The position numbers were made by a program, and so were the translations under genes. A DNA stretch of 64,000 nucleotides, taken from contig JADLSH010000061.1 in assembly GCA_016169945.1 (NCBI GenBank), positions 1 through 64,000 of the forward strand, written 5' to 3'. Under the pieces are notes generated by a model. That model had not been told where the DNA came from. It did no database searches and saw only the letters and a list, made by a program, of their open reading frames with translations. Below are positions 43,493 to 54,431 of this stretch, in pieces; positions within the stretch are counted from its first letter, which is position 1; every line of letters starts with the position of its first letter. The DNA is from Trachythela sp. YZ-2020. Taxonomy: Eukaryota; Cnidaria; Anthozoa; Malacalcyonacea; Clavulariidae.

Positions 43493-43607
43493 CGAACGTT
43501 GGGCCCGCCCCTTGAAACAATTGAAATTGACGTTAGCAACGTCAAATTTTAAACGACCAACGTGCGTTGCGAACGTTTGTTGTTTTGCAGTCAAACGGAA
43601 TCCGCTG
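43490..43607. repeat. Right inverted end of the Tc1/mariner element
   Basis: About 118 bp. Contains GGGCCCGCCCCTTG and the palindrome-like GACGTTAGCAACGTC. Undisturbed by the hairpin present in the left end. Confidence 0.88.
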
Positions 43608-44404
43608 TAACATTAGTTCCTCAAATCAAATAGATCCTTAATTCTATGCAATATTCCTGGTTTTAAGGAAAAAATCCGAAATAATAAGAACCAGGCAAGG
43701 AATGCGCGATTAGTGCGTGGACCACGCGAATTGCGTGAAAAGTATTGGCGGGAAAAATTTAAAAGTGCCGGGCAAAGTTATTCTCGAGCTTGGATTTTTG
43801 TTTAAATTTAAATTCATTTTTAAGAGGTATTTTGTCAACTATTTGTATGGAAACTTTTTTATAATATACAAGGGTAAGTGTTTATATTACACGTTTAGCA
43901 AATAATATCAAAATAGCGAATGAACTAGCTCTTTTTCGAAGTGTAAAAATATTTTTCGAGATGTTTTTGTAGAACACACATTTGACATTTTTAAAAATAA
44001 AGGGCAATAAAAGATACTTTGAGATAATATAATAACATAAGGAAACTAAAAAAAACTTGAACTAAAGGTATTCAAAATAATATAAAACATAAAACACTTT
44101 TGACCTCATCAATTTTTTGTGAATACGCTATGAAGCTCAGCATAATATTTTTATGTGGACCTTTTTATTCTTTATATTCCAAATTTCTATCTCATAAGTG
44201 AACATTTCTCTTTAGATAATATTATATTCAGTGTTATCCGGCATTAATAATTATAAACTATAGATATTTTACTTGTTTTATTTAATTAGAAATATATATT
44301 TATACTGTGTGTTTCAAACAGTCAAGGTCATCACTTCATTTTTTTGACTTATCCAAATTTCTAAGCTAAAAAAGAGAATTTCTCTGTTTTATTCTTATAT
44401 AGAC

Positions 44405-44779
44405 ATGGTTGGCAGTAGTAAGAATAAAATTGTGAAATATCTCCGAAGTATCACTAAAACAAGACAAACAAGCTTACGTCTTCAAAATAAACTCAACAAA
44501 CCCATTGCTCAAAATGTACCTAATGTCACTCAGCCCTGTCCACTTGGCCTATTCAACAATATTCCAGACGAACTGTTGTATTACATTTTCCGCCGTATGC
44601 CATTGTTTGATCTTGCTTCAATGGCCTTAACTTCAAGAGCACTGCGTGATAAGCTTATGGCATTTCACCATAGTACTCAAGCATTGTCAATCTTAAAACC
44701 TGTGGTGAATCCGCCAGAAAGTACAAATAATACAGAAAAAGAATCGACATACTATACTCATTTTCATAACTTGGCCTGG
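44405..44779 (+). CDS. F-box protein, first coding exon (copy 2)
   Basis: 125 codons from ATG 44405 to a good donor (TGG/GTAAGT at 44779/44780). An F-box is visible at about residues 49-90 (LFNNIPDELLYYIFRRMPLF, then DLASMALTSRALRD). F-box proteins bind Skp1 and bring substrates to SCF ubiquitin ligases. The basic N-terminal 45 residues carry no signal I recognise. No later exon follows, because the transposable element starts 139 bp downstream, so the duplicated unit holds only this exon. The frame is intact, unlike copy 1. It is divergent to RECQL copy B and probably shared a two-way promoter before the mariner inserted between them. Confidence 0.75.
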
Positions 44780-44918
44780 GTAAGTATATAGAAAATTACT
44801 CCCAACCGACAAGCAATGACAAGAAATACGAGTTGGCCTTTGATTACTGTTTTGTCCTGAAATACAAGAAAATATGATTAAATAAATTAAGGTGAATTTG
44901 AACTAAAAACTACGCTAA

Positions 44919-45353
44919 ATCGGTAGCTTTCCCTCTGAAATCGACATTTGAAGAGTGCTGACGGTGTTTGTATCTGGCCGCCATTTTGTTTTTATGCACT
45001 AGCTTTAAAAATGTATAACTTTGCAAATAGACAAGTTGAACCGCCTTTTTATGATAATCCGAGGTCGATCAAAGATGGTAGTTACTGCTATTAGTGAAAT
45101 AATGTTCCCATTGCTTTGTAAATGACGTCACATTCGATTTTTAAGTCGGTTTGAACCGATAAACGGCTATAAACATGTTGTTTTCTTTTGTAAAAGTTGA
45201 TTAAAATAATTCCAGAGGCACTCTGTGTGTTTTATTACTAAATATACACATATATGATCATGATAATGCCTTATAGACATCTAGATCATGTTAATATTTA
45301 ACAAAAACGGCTATTTCCTATACTCGGTCCCAGTCCCCCAATTACCCCAAAAG
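44919..45353. repeat. Left terminal inverted repeat of element copy 2
   Basis: Holds GGCCGCCATTTTG (44976-44988, a YY1-like box in reverse) and TGACGTCA (45123-45130, CRE-like). It could act as the promoter of the gene that starts inside or just after it. Confidence 0.88.
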
Positions 45354-45820
45354 ATTAAGTCTGCTGAAAATGTTGATCATGCAGATAATTCGACTAGAAG
45401 AAGCTCGAGAGACAGTCAATCAAGCTCAATTATACTCCCTGACCAATGCATATTTTGCAAGAAGTCAAAGTACAAACCAAACACAAAAACAAGGGAAAAA
45501 CTGCACAGCGTTCAGGAATTTCGTGCTGACGAGAAAGTGAGAAATTGTGCTACTTTACATGTCCAGCAGTCCAGCGGGCAAAGTGCTGTTGCTAGAGAGA
45601 TCATTGGAATCTGCTCTAAAGATCTAATGTCCAGCGAAGCAAGATATCATGCCACCTGTTCGTATTTCATATGATACCAGTAACGACGAAGTCAATAGTA
45701 CAAGCACAACTGAAAGTAAATGTGCTGAATTGCAACTAGCATACAGTGAAGTTTATAGTTTTGCGAAGATCTTATTGCCAACCCGCGAGCAGTAGAATTC
45801 CGTGTTATCAATAAGTTTTT

Positions 45821-46747
45821 AATCACCGAAATCAATAATGATCTTATCAAGATACGGAACTGGTGCTGTGACAACTTGCTTTTGTTAAACCCCGATAAAA
45901 CCGAACTGATTTTATACGGAAGCAGACAAATGATTTCCAAACTCCCAGATTTTCAGCTCACTTTATTGGGAAAGGAACTTATTCCAGCGCAAACTGTAAA
46001 AGACCTGGGTGTTACGTTTGACAAGAACTTGAACTTTAATGAACATATCCTAAAAACCGTTTCATCTTGCATGTCTAGTTTAGGTCAAATAAGTCGAGTT
46101 AAACATGTTTTAAAGAAAGAGCTACTTGTTACTGTGATTAATTCACTAGTCTTTAGCAAGTTATATTATTGTTCAGCGGTCTGGTCAAATACTACAGATC
46201 GGAATGTACGAAAACTTCAAGGAATACAGAACTTTGCGGCCCGTATTATCAGTGGAACCAGAAAATACGACCATATTACTCCTGTATTAAAGAAACTACG
46301 ATGGATACCTGTAAAACTACAACTTTACTATCGCGAAGCCATCATGGCCTTTAAATGCATGACAGGAACGGCACCTACGTATCTAAGTTCGCAATTTGTA
46401 AGTCGAGGTAGTGTAAGTGGAAGGTCAACTAGACAATCTACACAATTGAACATTCCACTTCTAAAAACGGCATCAGGACATAGGACCTTTTATTTTAGAA
46501 CTGTTAAATTGTGGAATGACTTATGCCCAGAACTTAAGTTGAGTATGACAATTCGAGATTTTAAACGTAAATTAAAGAGGATTTTATTCGAACAATTTTT
46601 ATTAGAATGCATGTAGGAACATTGTATATTTTAGCTCTAGGTTTTACTATATTATACATATATTATTGTTAATTAGATAATTGTCACTGAAAAGCCCCAA
46701 TGGGGAGTTGTCAATAAAATATTGTATTGTATTATTGTATTGTATTT
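45821..46747 (+). mobile_element. LINE 3' fragment inserted in element copy 2 only
   Basis: Copy 1 reads GTTTTTATCAACAAGG (near 23066) straight across the site. The insert encodes the end of a CR1/L2-like reverse transcriptase (45876-46613: LLLNPDKTELILYGS, LRWIPVKLQLYYREAI, KLWNDL) and ends in ATTGTATTGT repeats. This frame is open to its natural end, but the 5' part is missing. Confidence 0.85.
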
Positions 46748-48526
46748 ATCAACAAGGCAAGCGAACTCGGAATCAATATACCAGAGTCGGATAAGAAAAA
46801 CCTCATTCGGAAGGTCACAAATATGTTCCCAGAGCTGCATGTTGTGCATTATCAATATAATTTGCCAATGGACGAAGTTGTATTGAATAACTTTATGTTA
46901 AATTCAGAGCTACAAGCCATTAAAGTAGAAGACAAAAGTGAGAACGACGTTATCCGAGTTGCACAATTATTGCATTCCGAAGTTAAAAATCATCAAGCTC
47001 AGATAAAATCCCTTCATACATCCCACATTTGCTGGATGTGTTTCTTACTGTTCTAATTTCAGGGCATTCCTTGGATAGCGATAAGAGCAAAACGGAGAAA
47101 ACTTTAAGGTTGAAAGAATCCTTTGCTCAAGACATCGTTTTCTCCGTAACAAATGGTGCTATCAAAACCCCCCAAAAGTGTGCTGTTCCCAGTTGTCAAA
47201 GCAATTTGCAATAACACAGAAATTGTGAAACTTATCAATAAGTACGGACACGGTATCAGTTATGACTTGGTAGAAGAAATAGAAACCGAGTGTGCATTGA
47301 AAGTCATAAGCGACCAAAGCGAGAATCGTGTAACGATTCCGGTTGATGTGGAGGAGATGGAAAGAAGTACTTCTGTGGGGATAATGATTGCAGATAACAT
47401 TGACAACTTAGAATGTACGCTGAGTGGATCTGGAACGTCACATCGAGTTTTCTAGTAACGGAGAGAAAGCTTAGACTAGATGGGGAACAGAGTGGAGAAG
47501 TTGTAGATGAAGCATGTACTTACACACCGCCGACAAAAAAGAAATGCAAAAGATCTCTACCATCAGATGTCGTGACAAGAGTGATCCCCGAGTACTATGG
47601 TGGAAAGAGGATTGGACCAGGGGAATTACCTCACGTACAAAATCTAGGTCTACCTAACTCACCTTATGAAGAGAAGGCGAACGAACTACGTCAGCGCTAT
47701 CTTGTTTGGCTTGAAGTCAGGAAGTTGAAAATACACCCTTTGCTATTGGTACCCGGATGGACTGGTTTCAACATTAAAACCAGAGACCAAATAGTTATTG
47801 TTGAAAGTGTTATTAGCTACCTAGACTGAAAACTGCTTATGAGATGTTATCAAGGGGTTGCGAGATAAAGGATAGGTTGCAGTTGAAGGCGGTTGTTTGT
47901 GTTTTCGATCAGGCATTTTATGCGAAAGCGATGGAAATATTCTGGAAACACAAATCCTTATTCAAAGGTCTCGTGATAATGATGGGTGGATTCCATCTCC
48001 TTATGATGTTGTTGGGCGTCATTGGAACCAGGTTTGGCGATGCTGGTCTCCGGGAACTTGCTGTAAACAAAGTGAAGTTGTTGCCGAATGCTCTATTGAC
48101 AAGGTACTAAGTGGGAAGCAGTATAACAGAGCTGTGCGCCTTCACAAATTAACATATGAAGCGCTAGTGAGACTTCTTCTGAAGGAGTTTGAGTCATCGG
48201 TTGAGTTATCAACGCCTCTGGACCTAGAACAACTGAAGCTAGATCCTAATCAAGAGGAGATTACCAAGGTGCTGCATGGTGATAAGTTCCTCAAGTGGCA
48301 GAATCAGTTTAATGCATATGTTCATGACATCCAGAAAAGTGGGACTGACCTAGCAAGATTCTGGCCTACCTACATCGACCTGTGCGAACTCTTACTCAAT
48401 CTTATTTACGCCACGGGAACAGATACATGGGATCTATATCGTGTGTGCATCGAAGAAGTCATCAATTGGGCATTTGCGTATGATCGACAAAATTACGCAC
48501 GATACCTAGTCCCATTTCTAAATTAC

Positions 48527-49870
48527 GGTAAGGTAAGGTAAGGTAAGGTAGAACTTTATTTAGACACGCTAACCCCTTCAATAATTATTGATTTCCAAGG
48601 GGGGCGTGATAAAATTTAAAATTACACACATAATTCAGTTCTAGATACATATATAAAAATAGGTCCGCAAAGCGTACATGTATCTGCTCATGTCAAAGCA
48701 TGAGGTCAATGTCACTCAATGAGTGTACCGTTAAAAAACTGTGCACAAAGGGGATGAGGGCCTTAGTCGTCTGACACAGGGTTTTATGAAGCGTGGGGGA
48801 GCGTGCTGTACACATGGGGAAAATAGGGGATTTGGAAATGCGACCGCGCAGGGAAAGATCTAAAAACGTTGTGTGAGACTAGAAAAAATGCTCAAGAACG
48901 CACGCACCCCGCACGCTCCACGAAACTAAGTGTAAGACGACAATATATGTTTTAAAACTCGCAACCCTCTGCGGGGGAGAGTGGGAGCAATGTTTAGAAC
49001 AATTGTCGAAACCTTCAGATTTTAGTCTTTTATACTTGAGAATAAAGGTTGTATATAACACCACTATTTACACACCACATATAAATATTACATACCATCA
49101 ACTCATTTAGTCCCCGTAGTCACAGTTTGCGATTGGAACGAAATGCCAAGCTGTGCTTATATCTTTATGCCAATCAATATCAAAAGTATAAGGTGATGTT
49201 GACTATCGAAATGACAATGACGAATTTGGCCCAAATAGTGTTGAGAATAAATATTACATTATTTTAATACTTTTATGAGTGAACTTTGTCGAAATATAAG
49301 CTCGAATAATGCAGGATATTCGTACAATATTTAAAAAGGCTTACCTTGTTTCCTGATTCAAATGACATTGATATATAGCAGGTCAAGTCGAGTAAATACT
49401 TTGTGTAAATTGGCGATCATTTCCACAGCGTAAAATGCTATCAACCACTTCCAATACTCCTTAAAAATACTCCTTCGACTCTTGCCATGTTCAAAACAGT
49501 ACAGAAAATTAAAATTATCGTTGGTTTGTTGGATAATTTGCACCGTCAAATTTAAAATTTTACTCATGTTTACAATTCTCGCCCTTCAGTAGTCCGCCAT
49601 CTTGAAATAATCAACATCAATCCAGTTATACATCGAGATCAAAGAGTAACAATATAATTACGTCATTTTAAGCTAACGGTCACTGATTCGTCAAACGAGG
49701 TGTAAGCTAATCGGTGATTGGCTGATATAAGCTCGTCGCTGAATGGCTACAAGCTTAACACACTCTTACTCGCACGATGGCAATATATCTGCATTCGCAG
49801 ATACAAAAAGTTGAATGATATAATACAAAAATAGTAGATAGTATAACAGGCTAGTTGCAAGCACGTAAAA
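48527..49870. repeat. Composite insertion starting with (GGTAA)n, copy 2
   Basis: Corresponds to 24811-25010 in copy 1 but is enlarged by a further insert at about 48660-49804 placed between ATACATATATAAAAA and GTTGAATGATATAATAC. Confidence 0.75.
49358..49567 (-). CDS. Small ORF with promoter-like leader in the copy 2 insert
   Basis: 69 codons (MSKILNLTVQIIQQTNDNFN onward; hydrophobic middle WKWLIAFYAVEMIANL). Upstream on the same strand is CAAGATGGCGG (49604-49594), a YY1-type box found near start sites. Just past the stop is a splice donor (CAAG/GTAAGCC, near 49343). It could be a captured first exon or chance. No family recognised. Confidence 0.3.
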   Translation of the reverse strand: MSKILNLTVQIIQQTNDNFNFLYCFEHGKSRRSIFKEYWKWLIAFYAVEMIANLHKVFTRLDLLYINVI

Positions 49871-50691
49871 GCGAGTTGAAACTTACTAAGCTCTCCGCAT
49901 TTACATGCGAATTACATGCGAAGCTTGTCCACCACAATGCCTGAAGTGAATCCCTTTGGACGCAACGAAGCGGACAAGACTATTGAGAATACCATAAATC
50001 GAGATTGCAAGACAAGCGGTGGATATATTGGTTTCAGCGCCAACTGCGCTGCGACTCAGAGATGGGTGCTCAACGACACAAGGCGTGCTGCATACAGGAA
50101 ACTCCTGCAAGAGCATTTGTCCATCGCAACAAATAAGGCGCATGTCCACAATGAGCTGACACCAGGAAGGATAAAAGCTGACGTGAGAGATGTAAATAAA
50201 TTAGCCGACCTTCTAGATGAAGTATTTAGTAATCCTTGGAAAACCAACGCCGAGTTCACGAGCTTGTCTACGGGGATTGCGGTGACGACTGAAGTACGCG
50301 ACGACCTGTTGAAAGCCAGAGAAAAAGGTCAGAAAGAAGCGAAAGAGTTAGTTCGCGCCCGATCTTCGTCGGCCCCAAAGAAATATTTCTACGATCCAAT
50401 GAAGAAAGTAAAACTGAAGTCGTTTACACATCTGAAAACCACCGTCAAGGTTCAAGGCTAAAGTCATCCCCCTACAGATGGATAGGTCTTTGTTTGCTCG
50501 CATGGCGTTGCTCAGTCAATTCCGTAAAATTGACATGAAGACCGTCTTCACATATCCCCTAGGACCCCTTCCCTGGTCTCTGGCCGATCCATATGGTTTG
50601 CCAAGAAAGACGAACAAAGCAACACTCGCTCAACAACTGGAGAAAAATATCAAGATCACGGAGCGATATCCTGAGAACGCAACCACCATAT

Positions 50692-51956
50692 TATTATTAT
50701 TATTATTATTATTTACATTTATATTGCGCGAGGTTCCATAGGAAGATGCTCACCTGCGCATTACAGGATATAAAACAAGTAAATAATTACATAAAGTGAA
50801 ATATAAAATAACTAACTGTTCCTAGAGTATAATCGAATTAATAAAATGCTATCTTAAAAAGATGTGTCTTTACTAGTTTTTTAAAATGATCTACTGTTTT
50901 AGCATTGCGAATTTCATTCGGTAGTGAGTTCCACAGATTGGGCGCTGCTGATATAAATGCGCGGTCTCCCAAAGTTTTCAGGGTTTTGAACTTTGGCGGT
51001 GAAAGCAATAATTCATCATTCGATCTTAGACTGTATCTGGATGGTCTTCTTACACTGATCAGTTCATCCAAATATTCAGGAGCTAGTCCGTGGATAACTT
51101 TAAATGTTATTAGCAGAATCTTGAAATCTATCCTAAATTTCACCGGAAGCCAGTGTAGGTAAATTAATGTAGGAGTTATATGGTCAAATCGAGAGATATT
51201 GCAAATCAGCCGCGCAGCAGTGTTTTGTACTCTTTGTAATTTCAGTAAGTATGTGGCAGATGTCCCAAACAGCAGGCTGTTGCAGTAATCTAAGCGACTG
51301 GTTATTAGAGCGTTGACCAAAGTTTTTATGCTTTCATGATCGAGAAATCTCCGGATTTTCCTGAGATTATATAGGTGGTAGAAGGCAGCATTGCAAACTT
51401 TATGTATGTGAGTCACCATACTGAGTTGTGAGTCAAACCAGCAGCCCAAATTCCGAACCTCACTAAGTGATGTAAGTTGATCGTTACCTACTCGAAGGGT
51501 GTCAACGCTGACTTTGGCGAGCTGTTGTCTTGTGCCTATAATCACGAACTCAGCTTCCCATCATTCAATTTGAGCTTATCAGCAAGCATCCATTTCTTAA
51601 CATCGTCAATAGCATTCTGCATTGCTATAATTGCAGCGCTTTAATTCATAGCATCATCAGGCTTAATGAGAGGTAGAGTTGTGTGTCATCTGCATACATG
51701 TGAGCGTTGGGTAGATGACCTTCGAGTATATCAAATAACTTGCTTACATACAGGATAAAAAGCAGGAGACCAAGGCATGAACCTTGCGGTACCCCGAACT
51801 GCAGATCAAACTTTTTCGACGTTGCTCCGTTTGCCGTAACTACTTGGCAGCGTCTGGCAAGGTATGACTTAAACCACTTATGAGCTGAGCCCGTAATGCC
51901 AAAAGTTGAATGGAGTCGATCAAGGAGAATAGTGTGGTCGATAGTGTCGAAAGCGG
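50692..51956 (-). mobile_element. 5'-truncated LINE inserted in the PIN domain, copy 2
   Basis: Same insertion as 25861-27090 with the same ACCATAT duplication (50685-50691 and 51957-51963). The longer frame 51545-50838 keeps a region lost or rearranged in copy 1 near 26160-26200. The GVPQGS and YADD motifs are intact. Confidence 0.88.
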
Positions 51957-51978
51957 ACCATATATGACGGAATGGCAC
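50838..51978 (-). pseudogene. LINE reverse transcriptase fragment, copy 2
   Basis: Frames 51978-51646 (FDTIDH, FGVPQGSCLG, MYADDTQ) and 51545-50838 (GTRQQLAKV, LGCWFDSQLSM, LDYCNSLLFG, LWNSLPNEIRN) are two parts of one CR1/jockey-like protein, separated by a frame break near 51600. N-terminal RT, endonuclease and ORF1 are missing through 5' truncation. Confidence 0.82.
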
Positions 51979-53413
51979 TCCTGCAGAAGTTCAAGCCTCC
52001 TCCTGGTGCAACATTTCAAGTGGTCAGTGAAAAAGTGTTTGAAATGGTAACCAGCACCAACAGCAAACGAATAGATGTGGTGTTTGATGTATATAAGCAA
52101 GTATCTATCAAGACTGTTGAAAGGGCTTCATCAGCCTCTGATGGTATCAAGTACCAGAATATTCTTCCTGGCTATAAAGTGAAGTCGTGGAGTAAATTGC
52201 TCTGTGTTACATCAAACAAGATCGAAATCATGCAGTTTTTGCTGTTGCAGTGGAAGAATCCGGAATTTAGGAGCAAACTTGTAGACAGGACAATGTATGT
52301 CACAAGCGATGACCAGTGCTGGAAGCTTACGTCTACTACTTGTGAACCGGTGCCAGAGTTGCAGTGTAACCATGAAGAAGCCGATACGCGCATTATTCTC
52401 CATGCACAACATGCTAGTAGCACGTGTGTCATTCATTGTGACGACACTGATGTTCTCATTATTCTTCTTGCTCACTCCCAACCTCTTGGCAAGTGTTACA
52501 TCAGGAAAGGGAAAGGTTCACAGACCAGGATAATCGAATTGTCTCTGATTGTCGATTATTTAAGTAATCAGTTATTTGACAGTATTAGCAAACAGAACTG
52601 CCTGAAAGCTCTTATTGGTGTACACGCGCTGACTGGTTGCGATACGGTTTCCGCATTTTGTGGAAAAGGAAAGTGGAAAGCAATTCAACTACTTCAGAAA
52701 AAGAAAGAATACGTCCATGCTATGGCGAGAATCGGAGAAACATTGGATTTGTCTGAAGAAGTCTTTCGTGCAACAGAAGCTTTTGTGTGTAATCTTTATG
52801 GACATGGATTTGACAGTGTAGATCTGCTACGATATAAGCTTTACTGCGCCAAAGGTGGCAAAGGCCCTCCCAGCATGCCAGTCATCTCTGCGTCCTCATG
52901 TTGCACGATCCAACTACCAAGCAGCTATCTGGAGAAGTGCTTTGTCCCCCTGTCCAGATATACCATCTCCACAAGGACACGGCTGGAACGTATACAATGA
53001 TGTTATCACCTTCGTATGGCTAGGTTGAAAACCTGCTCCAGAAGACGTCTTAGAACTATTGTCATGTTCATTGTCATGTGCAAGAGGGCATGCTCTCTCC
53101 AGTCCTGTTGCTGCCTAAAAGCTAGACTCAAGTGTACAGACATGTGTTCTTTGCAGTGCGACAACATGGCCGTCATAGATGAGAATATAACTCCAGACGA
53201 GAGTGATGATGAAGATGGAGGAGACTGACATTTTCAATGCGAGTAGTGTAACATATTGTACATTTTTAGATTATTTTGTCAACAATTGACAAATATTTAC
53301 TATTACTCTAACTATTAATATCAAAATAATGCTATCGTCTGACAATATTATTCATATCTTGAAATCTAACCATTAAAAAACGAAAATCCTAACACTAAAC
53401 AGAAGAAAAAGGA

Positions 53414-53852
53414 ACTTTTCGGATAATTGGGGGACTGGAGCCGAGTATAAGAAATAACTGTTTTTGTGTAATATTTATATGTTTGTTAGGCATTATCATG
53501 ATAATATATGTGTATATTTAGTAAAAAAAAACACACAGAGTGCCTCTGAAATTATTTTAATCAACTTTTACAAAAGAAAACAACATGTTTATAGTCGTTT
53601 ATCGGTTCAGACTGATTTATAAACCGAATGTGACGTCATTTACAAGGGAATGTGAACATAATTTGAGTAACAACACCAATTTCCATCTTTGAGCGACCTC
53701 GCATTATGATAAAAAAGCGATTAAACTAACGTAGCTTGTCTGTTTGCAAAGTTATGCATTTTTAAAAGTTGTGAATAAAAACAAAATGGCGGCCAAATAC
53801 CAAACACAGCCAGCACTCTTCAAGTGTCGATTTCAGAGGGAAAGCTAGCGAT
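53414..53852. repeat. Right terminal inverted repeat of element copy 2
   Basis: Reverse complement of 44919-45353 with scattered substitutions. It ends CTAGCGAT where copy 1 has CTACCGAT. Confidence 0.88.
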
Positions 53853-53917
53853 CTAGACTTGCTATCATACGTTTTTTAAAAGCTTACTAAACAACGATTA
53901 AATTGACATGGGTTTTA

Positions 53918-54316
<399 letters not shown>

Positions 54317-54338
54317 TTATGTATAGAGTTGGGAGACG

Positions 54339-54431
54339 TATGGCTCAGAGACAAGGGCTTTACGGAAGACAGAAGAGCAGCAGCTAGATAGTACTGAAAT
54401 GCGAATGCTCAGCTGGATGCTTGGAGTATCC
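54339..54431 (+). pseudogene. RTE-like LINE fragment, unit C
   Basis: Counterpart of 29475-29568 with small changes (EMRMLSWMLGV). It breaks off earlier, before CCAAGTGACTATTATC. Confidence 0.6.

Larger units (their letters stand above)
39658..43607. mobile_element. Two-gene Tc1/mariner-type transposon, 3,950 bp
   Basis: The inverted ends CAGCGGATTCCGTTTGACTG and their complement continue for about 125 bp in total and stand at a duplicated TA (39656-39657 and 43608-43609). Unit A reads CATCAATAACATT through the empty site (near 21568). The element carries a DD37E transposase on the minus strand and a second long gene on the plus strand, converging between 41454 and 42404. It sits in the RECQL/F-box spacer of unit B only, so it inserted after duplication or was lost from A. 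Confidence 0.93.
45288..53228 (+). pseudogene. Large PIN/FEN1-like and CXC-domain protein, copy 2
   Basis: Blocks in order: 45288-45671 (CIFC then SSEARYHATC, a Cys/His segment, after a serine-rich start); 46748-47214 and 47153-47452 (TEIVKLINKYGHGISYDL, DNIDNLECTLSGSGTSHRV); 47456-47826 (LLLVPGWTGFN); 47844-48523 (NRAVRLHKLTYEAL); 49880-50690 (VNPFGRNEADKTIENTINRD); 51957-52990 (FEN1/XPG-like: YDGMA, VVFDVY, EADTRI, DDTDVLII, LTGCDT, GKGKW); and 53016-53225 (CxxxC, CCC, CT-x2-C, a tesmin-type CXC cluster). The FEN1 likeness is inferred from the order of acidic motifs. Insertions and frame slips near 47040, 47455, 48110, 50459 and 52850 disable it. Known relatives are large uncharacterised proteins. 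Confidence 0.72.
44919..53852 (+). mobile_element. FEN/PIN-CXC transposable element, copy 2, with both inverted ends
   Basis: Left (44919-45353) and right (53414-53852) terminal inverted repeats of about 435 bp start ATCGGTAGCTTTCCCTCTGA on their own strands. Between them lies one large broken gene. The length includes three later insertions (LINE 45821-46747, composite 48527-49870, LINE 50692-51956), so the original was near 5.5 kb. Outer flanks are ACTACGCTAA on the left and CTAGACTTGC on the right, with no clear target duplication. The right flank belongs to RECQL intron sequence and the left flank to F-box intron sequence. Confidence 0.82.

Noticed and set aside
44919..44925. CTAA/CTAG as a 4-bp target duplication of the FEN/PIN element
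   Set aside because: One of four bases differs and the sequence is too short to rule out chance; both copies of the array show the same mismatch.
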